From: Hermodice carunculata
Taxonomy: Eukaryota; Annelida; Polychaeta; Eunicida; Amphinomidae
Reading direction: 5' to 3'
NCBI GenBank assembly: GCA_964020975.1
Contig: OZ026628.1
Coordinates: 56,556,654-56,620,653, forward strand
DNA: 64,000 nucleotides
The notes below the pieces were generated by a model, which saw only the letters and a list, made by a program, of their open reading frames with translations, did no database searches and had not been told where the DNA came from. Made by a program: the position numbers and the translations under genes. Positions 1-10,661 of this stretch are shown here, piece after piece. Every line of letters starts with the position of its first letter. Positions within the stretch are counted from its first letter, which is position 1.

Positions 1-137
1 CGTTGCTGCCCCTTCTTACGCAGGATGACGATTCCCACCACAATGAGAACAAAGACGGCAATGCTGGCGATCGTTATTCCCAAAGTGCCGCTGGTGGTAA
101 TTTGGCCAGCCGTGTTGCCCGAGTGTTTGAAGAAAGG
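1..137 (-). CDS. APP: APP exon (partial): transmembrane segment
   Basis: The acceptor ttttttttccag ends at 138, and the exon starts in phase 0 at 137 and runs off the window. It encodes PFFKHSGNTAGQITTSG, a hydrophobic helix LGITIASIAVFVLIVVGIVI of about 21 residues, then the stop-transfer LRKKGQQR. This is the type I transmembrane segment of APP, followed by the KKK-like basic anchor (human LVMLKKK), and would be the gamma-secretase substrate helix. The GxxxG dimer motifs of human APP are not kept. The cytoplasmic tail exon lies outside the window. Confidence 0.93.
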
Positions 138-240
138 CTGGAAAAAAAAAAATGTGAAAGGAAATAAAACATTTCAATCACACTAGAATCCGGTGGTTAC
201 AAATTTTTCAACTTTCAATACTACAAATTTACTGCGTTGG

Positions 241-745
241 ATCCTTCTTGAAATTTTATGATAACGTCCTCCCCTTGTGCACCACTCAGACTGCCTAAGA
301 TATATAATTTCAAGTTTCATGAAAAGTTTATAAATACAAAGAGGCAGCTAGTTATAAATAGGAACCTGGTCCATCATAAGATGCATCTGTGACAAAAATT
401 TGGGAAAGCTGTGGTCAATATTTTTCGAGATATTGCGGTAACATCATCAGGACTGACGCCACTCAGACAGCCTTCAAATAAAAACACTTAAGGTTTCATA
501 AAACTTAAAAAATAATCAGAGGAAGCTGGTTTTAAATAGGAACCTGGTCCATCATAAGATACATCTCTGATAAAATTTGGTAATGCTGCGGTCAATATTT
601 TTTCAGATATCGTGGTATCGTTGTCAGGGTTGATGCCATACATCAAAAGTTTCATAAAAAGTTTTGAAATAGTCAGAGGAAGCTGGTTTTCAATAGGAAC
701 CTGGTCCATCATAAGGTCCTTCTGTGACAATAATGTGGTTCAACT
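241..745. repeat. Three divergent tandem units of 160-180 bp
   Basis: The motif aggaacctggtccatcataag recurs near 361, 539 and 697, each followed by a similar tail (aaatttggnaaagctgnggtcaatatttttcgagata). The same unit makes up the inside of the element at 40021-40764, in the same orientation, so this is a truncated member of that family. Confidence 0.75.
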
Positions 746-993
746 ACAGTGAATTTTCTTTGTCATGACGCAACATAAAATCTCAGCACCCCCACCTCCC
801 GCATAACCAGTGTTTGTTACAAGCCTCAATGAAAAACCTAACTTATTAGGCATGTGTCACAGCATTATAAATATGAAATCTTTGATGCATAGACCCAAAA
901 CACTGATGTGGGGTTTTTTTTCCAATTGCAAACTCTTTATGACCCCTAATTTAGATGGAACTAGAACAGACTGATTTTCCAACAGAAATTCAA

Positions 994-2108
994 ATGTCTC
1001 CCGGTGGAACACTTACGTCTCTGAATAAGCTACAGGTGATACCAAATTACAAATGACCAAGTTTGTTTGAAAATTACAATCCTATTTTAGCTCATTACTC
1101 TAGCAATTTTCATCAAGTTCTTCAAGACTTATTGCAGAGAAACCAATTTCACATAAATGACCCTGTGACCTTGAAAAATAGGTCAAGGTCACCCAAATAC
1201 AATCCCAACCTTGGTCTTACCTTGATACATAATCCTACCAAGTTTCATCAAATTACATCCTGTTCTTCATGACTTATTGCAGGGAAACCAATTTCACATA
1301 AGTGACCCTGTGACCTTGAGAATTCGCTCAAGGTCATCCTAATACAATCCGAACCTAGGCCTTGCCTAGATACATAATCCTGCCGAGTTTCATCAAATTC
1401 CATCATGTTCTTCAAGACTTATCGCACGGAAACCAATTTCACAAAAGTGACCCTGTGACCTAGAGAATTCGCTAAAGGTCATCCAAATACAATCCAAACC
1501 TAGGTCTTGCCTAGATACATAATCCTACCAAGTTTCATCAAATTCCATCAAGTTCTTCATGACTTATTGCACGGAAACCAATTTCACATAAGTGACCCTG
1601 TGACCTTGAGAATTCGTTCAAGGTCATCCAAATACAATCCCAACCTAGGCCTTGCCAAGATACATAATCCTGCTGAGTTTCATCAAATTCCATCTTGTTC
1701 TTCAAGACTTATCGCACGGAAACCAATTTCACAAAAGTGACCCTGTGACCTTAAAAATTAAGTCAAGGTCACCCAAATACAATCCCAACCTAGGTGTTGC
1801 CTAGATACATAAACCTACCAAGTTTCATCACATTCCATCAAGTTCTTCATGACTTATCGAACGGAAACCAATTTCACATAAGTGACCCTGTGACCTTGAA
1901 AATTAGGTCAAGGTCACCCAAATACAATCCCAACCTAGGTCTTGCCTAGATACATAATCCTACCAAGTTACATCAAATTCTGTCAAGTCCTTCAAGACTT
2001 ATCGCACGGAAACCAAGTGTTGAAGAACCTGAACAACAACAACAACAACAACAAGCGGAAGAAACGGGCACTAAACCAATATGTCCCCCGGCTTCCACCG
2101 GGAGACAT
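994..2108. mobile_element. TIR-bounded element with seven 145-bp tandem units
   Basis: The ends are a 16-bp perfect inverted repeat, ATGTCTCCCGGTGGAA at 994-1009 and its complement at 2093-2108. The right end also folds on itself (2081-2108, one mismatch). Inside, AACCAATTTC-type anchors recur at exact 145-bp steps (1141, 1286, 1431, 1576, 1721, 1866, 2011). Most full units contain TGACCTTGA and TCAAGGTCA facing each other, though some half-sites have mutated. An AAC trinucleotide run lies at 2031-2053. The architecture of short ends, tandem core and microsatellite recalls the pearl-type elements described in bivalves. No coding capacity is seen. Confidence 0.75.
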
Positions 2109-2567
2109 AATACTCCCAGGTGAGTTAGGTTGTGGCTTAAGCATATTAATCTTTTCCTTGTTATCCCAGCTACAGCGAGTCCAAAAAGTCAGTAAAACAC
2201 TTGCATTAACATGTATTTTTACATGTTATAATGAATTATAGGCAAAAATGCTACAAAACTAAGTGCCCCCCCCCCTCCCCCCGCCAAAGAAATCCAACTA
2301 AGATCCGACACAACTTCAAAAATCCTACCAAGCAGGAAAGTCCTACTTGTCAGACAATGATAATTCCTAGGTCTGTGTCTGTTTTATCCTACTATCAACA
2401 AAAAATCACAAGTTTCTCAGTTTACAGCAGAAAAGTAAACAAGATGAAACGTTTGGCATGAAATTTATATCCAAGCACCCTATCAGTTTGAGCCACTACT
2501 GGGTTTAGAGACGATATAACGGTTGTCGGGTTCGCAAGGATTTTGGCAGCTATGGACCAGTGCTCAC

Positions 2568-2782
2568 CTGTTGTTCCGCTACCATATGGTTGTTAGCCTG
2601 CTGGTTGTGAACTTGATGTGGTTTCTTTATGTCGATGTATTTATGCTCGTCCTCTTCTGTTTCATCATCGTATTTCTTGGGGTGGACATTGAGCGCTTGT
2701 TTGTGAAGTTCCACGTGATGTAGTACGGGTTTAGGCGTCTCCACCTTCTCCACCTTTTGCGTGGGCTTCACTTCCACAGCGG
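2568..2782 (-). CDS. APP: APP exon: His-rich juxtamembrane stalk
   Basis: The exon is 215 bp, with acceptor gctcttacag ending at 2783 and donor GTGAGC starting at 2567, phase 1 in and phase 0 out. After a split Pro codon it reads AVEVKPTQKVEKVETPKPV, HHVELHKQALNVHPKKYDD, ETEEDEHKYIDIKKPHQVH and ends NNHMVAEQQ. In APP this region carries the alpha- and beta-secretase sites and, in vertebrates, the start of Abeta. No Abeta-like sequence such as EFRHDSGYEVHHQK is recognisable. Notable are many His, a short acidic patch (DDETEEDE) and an open frame of normal composition. The frame and both splice sites support the exon, but homology is weak here and it rests on position and phase. Confidence 0.85.
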
Positions 2783-3252
2783 CTGTAAGAGCAACCAAGC
2801 AGAGTATTAATATAACTTTTACCAACACTGATCCATTTGTTTTGTCTTGCTGACATCTGGTCAGTGAAATCGCTGGGTTGCATCATAGAATGTTCTAATG
2901 CTTCAGGATTTAAAACTAGGTCTTTACTTGTGTGTGTATACATAATGGTTATAAGGTCAAAATGTGAAACTCCGTATACGTAAAGCTGAAAGTAAACAGC
3001 TCTGTGCAACATTCCTGTTTGGCTGGCGTTTAAATCATTCCATACTAAGGTCACAGGTCTTGGTCGGTGGTTCTGACACTGCCTGGTAAGTCATGCTGCA
3101 GCTGCCCTTGCGGCAGCTGCAGCATGACTTGCCAGGCAGTGCCAGAACCACTGACTTAAGACTATAGGCATGTTCATACTTGAATGAAAGCTCTTTTCAT
3201 GAAGAATTTAAATATGCAATTGTCGTGTTAAAATCTAGGTAAATAAACGGAA

Positions 3253-4697
3253 CAAGAGGGCTGTGTGAACAGCCCGTGCCTCAGCTGATCTTTACATTCA
3301 TCACACTTGCAGATCTATGAACTTGGGAAAGGATCAAGGACACCATGTTCTGAGTAAGTCTGACCTTTATAGAAGAACACTTACATGTACAACATCAAAG
3401 TTCAAGTAGTTGTCAAGTTATAATGAAGAGTAAAATTCATGTATGTTGCACTGTGACCCCACAAACGAGGTCAAGGTCATTCATGTACTGTCTCAGCATG
3501 ACCTTCATACAGAATAATTAACATGTGTAGCTAACTCAAAACAGATCTCAAGTTATCAAGTAAACAGTAAATTTTGTGTCAGTTGTCCATTGACTTACAT
3601 GGTAATCAATTGTAAAGGTGCATTTACGCCAAAGGAGCCGAATTGAAAAAACCATTAAAAATCAGGAATACGCAGCATTCCCACATAGTGAACAACTTTG
3701 TTTGGCCCTTCCATAAGGAACATATCCACCACATGTAAGCTTAATCTGAGTGACAGTTCTGGAGAAAAAGTCGAAAATAGCTATAGCACACAAAAATTCA
3801 TAAAAAATTAGGAAAAACTGCAGCCCCACCTGGTGAACAAATTAACAACAAGGAGTCCCTAGATGTCTTCCTGTGTGATATCAAAGCAATTGGGTAAGCA
3901 GTTTCAGAGAAAAAGATTTTTTAAGTTTTGTCGAAAAAAAAAGAACAAAAAAATTCATTAAAAATCCAAAAATCACTGGAGCATGAACATTTGCACAAAA
4001 TTGGTAGACACCCACCCAAGGTACATTGTCACCAAGTTTGAAGTTAATCTGGATGACGCTTTTGGAGAAGAAGTCGAAAATGTGAATTAGCATTAGAATG
4101 CCCATTGACTTCCATAGTAATCAATAGGAAAGCTGCATTGACCGACAAGTACCAGAATTGAAAAAATCGTTAAAAATCAGGAATCCGCAGCATTCCCACA
4201 TAGTGAACAACTTTTTTGACCCTTCTACAAGGAACATATCCACCAAGTTTCAGCTTAATCTGAGTGACGGTTCTGGAGAAGAAGTCGAAAATAGCTAGAA
4301 CACACAAAAATTCATAAAAAATCAGGAAAAAATTGCAGCGCCACCTGGTGAACAAATTAAGAATTAGGAGTCCCAGGGAGTGTTCCTGTGTGATATCAAA
4401 GCAATTGGGTAAGCGGTTTCGGAGAAGAAGATTTTTTAAGATTTACCCAAAAAAGAACAAAAAAAATCATTAAAAATCCAAAAATCAATGGACCCTGACC
4501 AATTGAACAAACTTGGTAGAGACCCACCCAAGGCACATCTCCATCAAGTTTAAAGTGAATCTGGCTGACGGTTTTGGAGAAGAAGTCGAAAATGTGAATT
4601 GTGGACGACGGACGGACGGACGGACGGACGGACGACGGACGGACGACGGACGACAGACCCTCAAAAAACCTCAGCTGACTGACAAGTCAGCTGAGGT
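3253..4697. mobile_element. Helentron-like non-autonomous element, copy 1
   Basis: It begins CAAGAGGGCTGTGTGAACAG, with a 7-bp stem. Near the other end it has a 12-bp perfect hairpin, CCTCAGCTGACT-gaca-AGTCAGCTGAGG (4669-4696), preceded by an ACGG microsatellite. CTCAGCTGA occurs near both ends. Comparison with the uninterrupted subfamily E copy at 29305-29522 shows insertion into a run of A with no clear target duplication. This fits Helentron/HINE elements, which insert between two T and end near a stem-loop. The family name is inference. Internal units repeat, including ggttttggagaagaagtcgaaaatgtgaat-type blocks. It has no coding capacity. Confidence 0.65.
4603..4654. repeat. (ACGG)n microsatellite
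   Basis: GACG/GACGG repeats sit just inside the 3' hairpin of the Helentron-like element. The same run is at 60273-60306 in the second copy. Confidence 0.9.
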
Positions 4698-5389
4698 AAA
4701 AATCAGGGACTGGTATGGAATGAGTTAATGTTGTCAATGTGTAACTGCAAGGTTTTGTTCCTGAATTTTGTTATTACACTTGACTTGAAAGCTGAACTTC
4801 ACTCATGACACTTAAATGATAAAACTTTTCTGATGGGATCTAAATTATTTGGAACTAATTGTAAGTGACTTGATAATTGCAAAACTACAGGCACAACACG
4901 TGGATCTGTTAATCCAAACAAGAGGACACTATCATTGAGGATAACATCACATGGCTATCAACTGTTATGTTGCCATGGAGACAGTTGGTATGCCAACTAA
5001 TCATTGCTGAACAGAATAAGGGGTACCTCCACTGCTGATCCAAGAATTTCTGTCTTGCAAGAATGAAGGCTGAGAAACATAAATAAATCAACTGAGGTTT
5101 TGTATCAAGTCCATAAAACATAACAAACCATAAATTCACTTAATTTTGCTGTATTTTTCTTTCCCCACACTTTGCTCATGGCACAACACCCAAGATAATA
5201 AAAATGCAATGAAATAGTACTTTAACATAGGTTTAATATGCTTTGTGCCCAATATAGCGAAATCAGAACTTCAGGATATATATTGAACAAAAACAAAACA
5301 AAATAAAAGTTCCTGCCCAAGTCAAGTTTGTTTAAACTGTTCCTAACAAACAGAAGAGATTGCAATTAGCAATTTTATGTGTAACTGGC

Positions 5390-5650
5390 TGAATACACAA
5401 CCCAACACACAAATTCTTGCAGGCTATACATGTATTTCCCAAAAGCTTCTATGTTAAAGTAACATGCTGAATAATTTTACAGCAAAAGTTATCAAATTTA
5501 CAGGCGTATTTTATCTATATACAACCACTTGCCACACAAAATTGGGTGTTTCTAGGTAGAGCAGTTTTAAAGTTACACACGTGCAAATTACAATGGAAAA
5601 TAATGGAAATACACATACTTAGCCCGCCTGCCTACACAGCCCTCCACTGG
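5390..5650. repeat. Dispersed repeat shared with 52370-52640
   Basis: Both places contain, in order, aatacacaac, ttggtgtttct or ttgggtgtttct, cagttttaaagtta-like sequence, gcaaattacaatgg or gcaaattacaattt, and agccctccactg. The second copy interrupts a subfamily D MITE, so this is probably a mobile unit of about 270 bp. Its ends are not resolved. Confidence 0.5.
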
Positions 5651-5757
5651 GAACCCATATGAACCAGTTGATCTTGGCCTCACCAATTTAATATGTGCAT
5701 TTAATTTGCGTGGCCTTGTGCTGAGCAGTTCCCCTCATTTACTTCTTCAATTCTTTA

Positions 5758-5957
5758 TTAACCCTTTCCCCCCCTTAAACCTGGCCAAAACCAGTTGGTG
5801 ATCAAATCTGCTTCACTGTTTTCAACTAATTCGAACAGTAATGAAAAACAATCTGGCTGAGAATCATTGATGAGACCTATCAAGTTCACATGCCCCAGGT
5901 CACCCCATGCCAAGGAAAACACTTGACTCAGTCTTAATTCAAGGGGCAAATGTTTAA
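5758..5957 (+). mobile_element. Subfamily A TTAA MITE (decayed hairpin)
   Basis: It runs from TTAACCCTTTCCCCCCTTAA to a damaged AAGGGGCAAATGTTTAA end. It keeps the ggccaaaacc, caaat and gtcttaattcaagg blocks of subfamily A. One hairpin arm is largely lost. Confidence 0.8.
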
Positions 5958-6562
5958 ATAAGTCATCTCCCTAGCAGGATAAAAATAAAATTTCCGATTT
6001 AATGACAAATAAGCTGACTGTGCGGAAAACAAACCCAGACAGGTTGGTGCAAATTTGTCCACATTTTCAGTGTTCTCCACACTGATGTAATGAACACTCA
6101 GGTCAGTCGTTTTTACTTAGGAGCAAGTCATGTTCCAGCTGTGAAGGTTAGTTGAAGCATGACTCAGCCGGCAATGCAAAAACTACTGACTGTAGCAGCC
6201 ATGAGTCTGACCAAGGAAAAACTTCCCTGAAAGTATCATATAAAGTACTCATCCTCAGTGAAAAACAACATTTGAGTGGGGGGAAAATGTAACCTTCTTT
6301 AGAAGTCCAACCAGAAATCAAGGAATTTCTGTAAGTCTACGACACAAAATTCCCTGAAATCCTGGAATTCCCTGAACAGGCTCATCCCTGACAAGGTGAG
6401 CAAGAACTAGAATTAATGGGGTTGTCACCAGCGACTGATATTTACTTACAGCTACCCAAAAGACAAACTGTGTGACAGTATGGGAGAAGACAGTTTAAGC
6501 TGCAGTCCTGAGATGAAAGAAACTTGAAGACCCAAAAGAGACACAGAAACACAGTCAGTAAG

Positions 6563-7830
6563 TCAAAGAAACCTGTATAGGGCAGAGAAACCTGTATACA
6601 CTATGACAGAAAAACCTATAATATACTCTAAGGCAGAGAAACCTGTATACACTACGGCAGAGAAACCTATAAAATACTCTAAGGCAGAGAAACCTGTATA
6701 CACTATGGCAGAGAAACCTATAAAATACTTTAAGGCACAGAAACCTGTACACTCTGTGGCAGAGAAACCTATAAAATACGGTAAGGCAGAGAAACCTGAA
6801 TACACTGCGGCAGAGAAACCTGAATACACTACGGCAGAGAAACCTGTATACACTATGGCAGAGAAACCTATAAAATACTCTAAGACAGAGAAACCTGTAT
6901 ACACTACGGCAGAGAAACCTATAATATACTCTATCCACAGAAACCTGTATACACTATGGCAGAGAAACCTATAATATACTCGTAAGGCACAGAAACCTGT
7001 ACACACTGCGACAGAGAAACCTATAAAATACTTTAAGGCAGAGAAACCTGAATACACTATGGCAGAGAAACCTATAAATTCTCTAAGGCAGAGAAACTTG
7101 TATACACTATGGTAGAGAAACCTGAATACACTACGGCAGAGAAACCTGTATACACTATGGCAGAGAAACCTATAATATACTCTAAGACAGAGAAACCTGT
7201 ATACACTAAGGCAGAGAAACCTATAATATACTCTATCCACAGAAACCTGTATACACTATGGCAGAGAAACCTATAATATACTCGTAAGGCACAGAAACCT
7301 GTACACACTGCAGCAGAGAAACCTATAAAATACTCTAAGGCAGAGAAACCTGAATACACTATGGCAGAGAAACCTATAAAATACTCTAAGGCAGAGAAAC
7401 TTGTATACACTATGGCAGAGAAACCTGAATACACTACGGCAGAGAAACCTGTATACACTATGGCAGAGAAACCTATAATATACTCTAAGACAGAGAAACC
7501 TGTATACACTACGGTAGAGAAACCTATAATATACTCTATCCACAGAAACCTGTATACACTATGGCAGAGAAACCTATAATATACTCGTAAGGCACAGAAA
7601 CCTGTACACACTGCAGCAGAGAAACCTATGAAATACTCTAAGGCAGAGAAACCTGAATACACTACGGCAGACAAACCTATAAAATATTCTAAGGCAGAGA
7701 AACCTGAATACACTACGGCAGAGAAACCTATAAAATACTCTAAGGCAGAGAAACCTGAATACACTACGGCAGAGAAACCTATAAAATACTCTAAGGCAGA
7801 GAAACTTGTATACACTACCGCAGAGAAACC
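6563..7830. repeat. 24/27-bp minisatellite with 303-bp higher-order units
   Basis: Subunits GGCAGAGAAACCTGTATACA.. (24 bp) and GGCAGAGAAACCTATAAAAT.. (27 bp) alternate over 1.27 kb. A marker variant, CTCTATCCACAGAAACC, recurs at 6930, 7232 and 7535, giving a higher-order period of about 302-303 bp. Both subunit lengths are multiples of three, so long open frames exist on both strands (plus: AEKPIKYSKAEKPVYT; minus: VYRFLCHSVYRFLC). It lies in the intron about 160 bp from the 7988-8122 exon. I see no sign it is coding. Confidence 0.9.
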
Positions 7831-7987
7831 TTCAGACTGTCAGACATGGAAACCTGTAGACTTGAGATGCACTCAAAGACTACCAAGACACAGATAATGG
7901 GTAGACAATAAAAAACAGAGAAACGGTTTTAGACAGCAGAGAATTCTGTTGAATTTTTTTTGGCACAAGGTAGGTAGGTTGACGTAC

Positions 7988-8122
7988 GTTTGTGGTGCGG
8001 TTTGTGAGTCTCAGAGTGTTTGTACTGCTCCAATATCTTCTTATTGTCGACCTTGTGGATCTTGTGTGCCAGGATGTTGGTCTCGCTGACGTCAACGTTG
8101 TGGAAAGACTTCATGAACTTCT
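7988..8122 (-). CDS. APP: APP exon: end of E2 and start of stalk
   Basis: The exon is 135 bp, phase 1 in and phase 1 out, with acceptor atttcaacag ending at 8123 and donor GTACGT starting at 7987. The split codon gives Glu, and the exon continues KFMKSFHNVDVSETNILAH then KIHKVDNKKILEQYKHSE and THKPHHK. The first half aligns with human DELLQKEQNYSDDVLANMI at the end of E2. The second half is a Lys/His-rich stalk with no recognised domain. A large minisatellite begins about 160 bp downstream of the donor. Confidence 0.9.
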
Positions 8123-8813
8123 CTGTTGAAATAATAATACATAATGTCAGTATCACTTCGTAAGTTTCATTGTATATAAACATTTTTCACATTTCACTGA
8201 ACCGTGAGCCACTACAGTCAAAATGTATACATACAGTATCTTACCGTGATGACAGAAGTACCTGGGTTCCTACAGCCCCAGGAAGGTCAAAATTAACGAC
8301 TTTAATGACTGCTGCAGAGAATTTTTAATGATACTTTATTGGCCAAATGTGAGTACTGAAGGGTCTGTGGTCACGCTGTTGGTAAAGCCTCAAGACACCA
8401 CTTACATTTGGGCTAGTGCACGTCTTATTACTAAAAGACTTCAGTGTGGTGACTTCCTGTCTGCTCAAAAGTGATCAGTACAGGTTTCACGTGAGCAAAC
8501 TTGGGATACTGACGACACAACAATGCAAACATTTGTTGTGGCCCATCCAAATTTAAGTTTTAACAATGTTTAATGATGCAGACCAAAATTGATTGCCTGT
8601 TAAGGGTTTAACAGGAAAACAAAATTAAAGACTTTCAATGATGTGCAGGAACCCTGGGTAGCTGCCTTGAGAGCCCATCCCAATCAGAAACCACTTCTCT
8701 TCACAAACAAACTTTGCCATATCTTTCCTCACTACTTTTCAACATATTTATACTCGCAGACAGCCCGTCGGCTTTTCACCTGGGGCCATATTCATCAAGA
8801 GTTTTAACCCTTT

Positions 8814-9029
8814 CAATGCCAAATTTTGGACTGAGTCGACAGCTTTTCCCGCCATGCATTGGGCACAAAAGCTGCTGACCTGAGATATTCTCTCTGGAAC
8901 TAAAGACATACTGGTACTTGTATGCAAGGTCCTTTTATGAAAAATACGAATCTCGGATCCTTATGATAACTCAGACTTGTCTGACTTAAGTAGATCGACT
9001 TTAGACGCGATTGGCACTGAAAAAGTTAA
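8814..9029 (+). mobile_element. Subfamily C TTAA MITE
   Basis: It starts TTAACCCTTTCAATGCC and ends GGCACTGAAAAAGTTAA. The core cgacagctttt..aaaagctgctgacctg is a shortened hairpin. The downstream blocks tacttg, gaatctcggatccttatgat and agtagatcgactttagacg are shared with the copies at 31757 and 52989. Confidence 0.8.
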
Positions 9030-9039
9030 TCTGACAAGA

Positions 9040-9203
9040 AATTTGGGATCCAAATTAAAATTAAAATCAACTTGTTTTGATCCCACATGCACGTACTTGA
9101 ATGAAAGGCCTGTTTGCACGGAACATGAATCTAGCAGCCCTATTATATTTCAGAGCAGTTCATTAGGACTACTTCAGTCGCAGTTGGCACTCAACGAGTT
9201 AAA
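9040..9203 (+). mobile_element. Partial subfamily C/D MITE
   Basis: The blocks acgtacttgaatgaaagg, attcagagcagtt-like sequence and GGCACTCAACGAGTTAA match the right half of subfamily C. The hairpin is missing, and it abuts the copy at 8814-9029. Confidence 0.5.
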
Positions 9204-9679
9204 ATACAGGTAGATTCCTTCAAGAAGTTGACTTGTAACACACAAGGGTGGTCTTCCAAAGATGCAGTCTCTCACGAGAGGTTATCTTGTCAGCAGATTC
9301 ACTAAATTTCAAATTTTATACCTAGTTTTAACATACGGTATTCTGCTCAGATCTAACATTCACATTCTTTTTATTCAAAAGAATTAATCATAGTCACACT
9401 AAGAAACTAGACAGCACTATATGGCTTACCTATACACATAATTTACAGAGAAAGTATGCCCAATATGAATGTTACCTCCACAAAATGCACTCACCTTTTC
9501 CTCTGTTTAGTCTTACTTTACAACAACACATTGGGAAGAAGAAATACATCAGTAGGTTCAAATTTTTCCCCAGTATGTTTAGCTCATACCCTGCACACAA
9601 GTAAAATCACCCTTAGTAATGTTTCTTTATGACTACAGCTATGCTCCTGTGAAAGAGTCAACCTTCCACATATACTCAC

Positions 9680-9908
9680 CAACTTGTACACGGATCTTCT
9701 TGGCATATTTGGGCACTCTGTCTAGCATCTCAATGCTTTGTTGTACTCGCTGTTGGATAAACTTGAGATGATCACTGATCTGTTGGTGGACATGTTCCGC
9801 CTCCTCTGGATCCGTGTCACGCAGATGCTGGTAGTGGTTGATGGTGTGCATGCGATCCTTCTCCTCCGTCTTGATGTATCGCTCCAGGGATCGCAGAATC
9901 TCGGCAGC
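9680..9908 (-). CDS. APP: APP exon: E2 C-terminal helical lobe
   Basis: This exon has 76 codons plus one base. The acceptor is gtcaatgcag ending at 9909 and the donor is GTGAGT starting at 9679, leaving in phase 1. It begins AAEILRSLERYIKTEEKDR, then MHTINHYQHLRDTDPEEAEH, HLKFIQQRVQQSIEML and KYAKKIRVQV. The human match is [53 protein letters not shown]. Conserved signatures include YIKTEEKDRMHT (human [12 protein letters not shown]) and the His that line the E2 metal site described for human APP. A TTAA MITE ends only 26 bp upstream of the exon, so the branch point probably lies in or beside it. Confidence 0.96.
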
Positions 9909-9934
9909 CTGCATTGACCAGAGACGGACATCCA

Positions 9935-10136
9935 TTAACTCTTTCTATACTAAGGTTTGACTGAGTCCACAGCTTTCCTTAGTATGTTTTGGCCACCAAG
10001 GAAAGCTGTTGACCTATGCTATTATAGACATGTTGGTACTTGAATGAAAAGCCAGTTCCCAAGGATGATAAATCTAGCCTCCTTACGTCCAGTCAGAGCA
10101 CATCGGCTTTGTAAAAATTGGTAATAAAAGTGTTAA
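9935..10136 (+). mobile_element. TTAA MITE next to an E2 exon acceptor
   Basis: It starts TTAACTCTTTCTATACTA and ends GTGTTAA. The hairpin arms contain ACAGCTTTCCTTAGTATG and CAAGGAAAGCTGTTGACC. Its left end is 26 bp upstream of the exon at 9680-9908, inside the splice acceptor region. Confidence 0.75.
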
Positions 10137-10661
10137 TTCAAGATTAACAGATTGAATTACAGTTAGAGGTAATAATAAAAGACGTAGTAACTGTCAACCA
10201 AGAGGGTCTTGGCACCAACATAACCCAATGCAACTTTTCCCCATTAAACCTGTCAGCCAGAATCTGTCCTGAATGTCATGTACTTCAGCTTTGTCTGTAA
10301 GAAGTACACGCCATCTGTCAACTACTTTTATAAACTTTGATGTGAGTGCACTGCGCCCAGACCATGCCGAGGGAAGCTGTTGATCTAGTCTTCAGAGGGT
10401 TAATGAGATGACCTAGTCTTCAGAAGTTTAATGAGAAGACTGATAGATTGATTTATATTAGTGGTCAGATCTCAACAGGCCACCCAGAAAAAGCAGGGGT
10501 TTTTTTACGAGGAGTACGCATCTGGGATCCTAATGATATTTCAGACTAGTTAGACTCAAGTAGACCGACTTTTGACGTGATTGGCACTGAAAGAGTTAAG
10601 TACACTAAACTAAATGTAAACACTGTAACCCCCTCAATGCTAATTTGGTGACCCCACTGAC
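10137..10661. other. Rest of a 753-bp APP intron
   Basis: It holds a subfamily C remnant: a hairpin half near 10360-10400, then 10490-10599 ending GGCACTGAAAGAGTTAA. Otherwise the sequence is unremarkable. Confidence 0.6.

Larger units (their letters stand above)
138..2567. other. APP intron, stalk to transmembrane exon
   Basis: This 2.4-kb intron is almost entirely repeat. It holds a truncated tandem array of 160-180-bp units (241-745), a TIR-bounded element with seven 145-bp units (994-2108), and unassigned AT-rich sequence with a C-tract near 2265-2282. No other exon is recognised. Confidence 0.7.
3030..4728. mobile_element. Subfamily E TTAA MITE, split by a later insertion
   Basis: The left end TTAAATCATTCCATACTA (3030) and right end complement TTAACTCATTCCATACCA (4728) form the TIRs. 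The hairpin core at about 3073-3155 has arms containing CTGCCTGG(C/T)AAGTCATGCTGCAGCTGC. The intact copy at 29305-29522 shows that the piece between 3253 and 4697 is an insertion. Confidence 0.8.
2783..7987. other. APP intron, E2 end to stalk
   Basis: This 5.2-kb intron contains a subfamily E MITE split by a Helentron-like element (3030-4728), a dispersed repeat (5390-5650), a subfamily A MITE (5758-5957) and a large minisatellite (6563-7830). The stretch 4730-5390 has only AT-rich sequence with a faint similarity to the TTTTCGCTG-type repeat at 5140-5300. No exon is recognised. Confidence 0.7.
8123..9679. other. APP intron within E2
   Basis: The intron is 1.56 kb and contains a subfamily C MITE (8814-9029) followed by a second partial one (9040-9203). 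The remainder (8123-8810 and 9204-9679) is AT-rich sequence in which I recognise nothing. Confidence 0.7.

Noticed and set aside
6563-7830. Long open frames on both strands (AEKPIKYSK.. and YRFLCHSV..)
   Set aside because: They are products of a minisatellite whose unit lengths are multiples of three. The equal openness on both strands argues against a protein.
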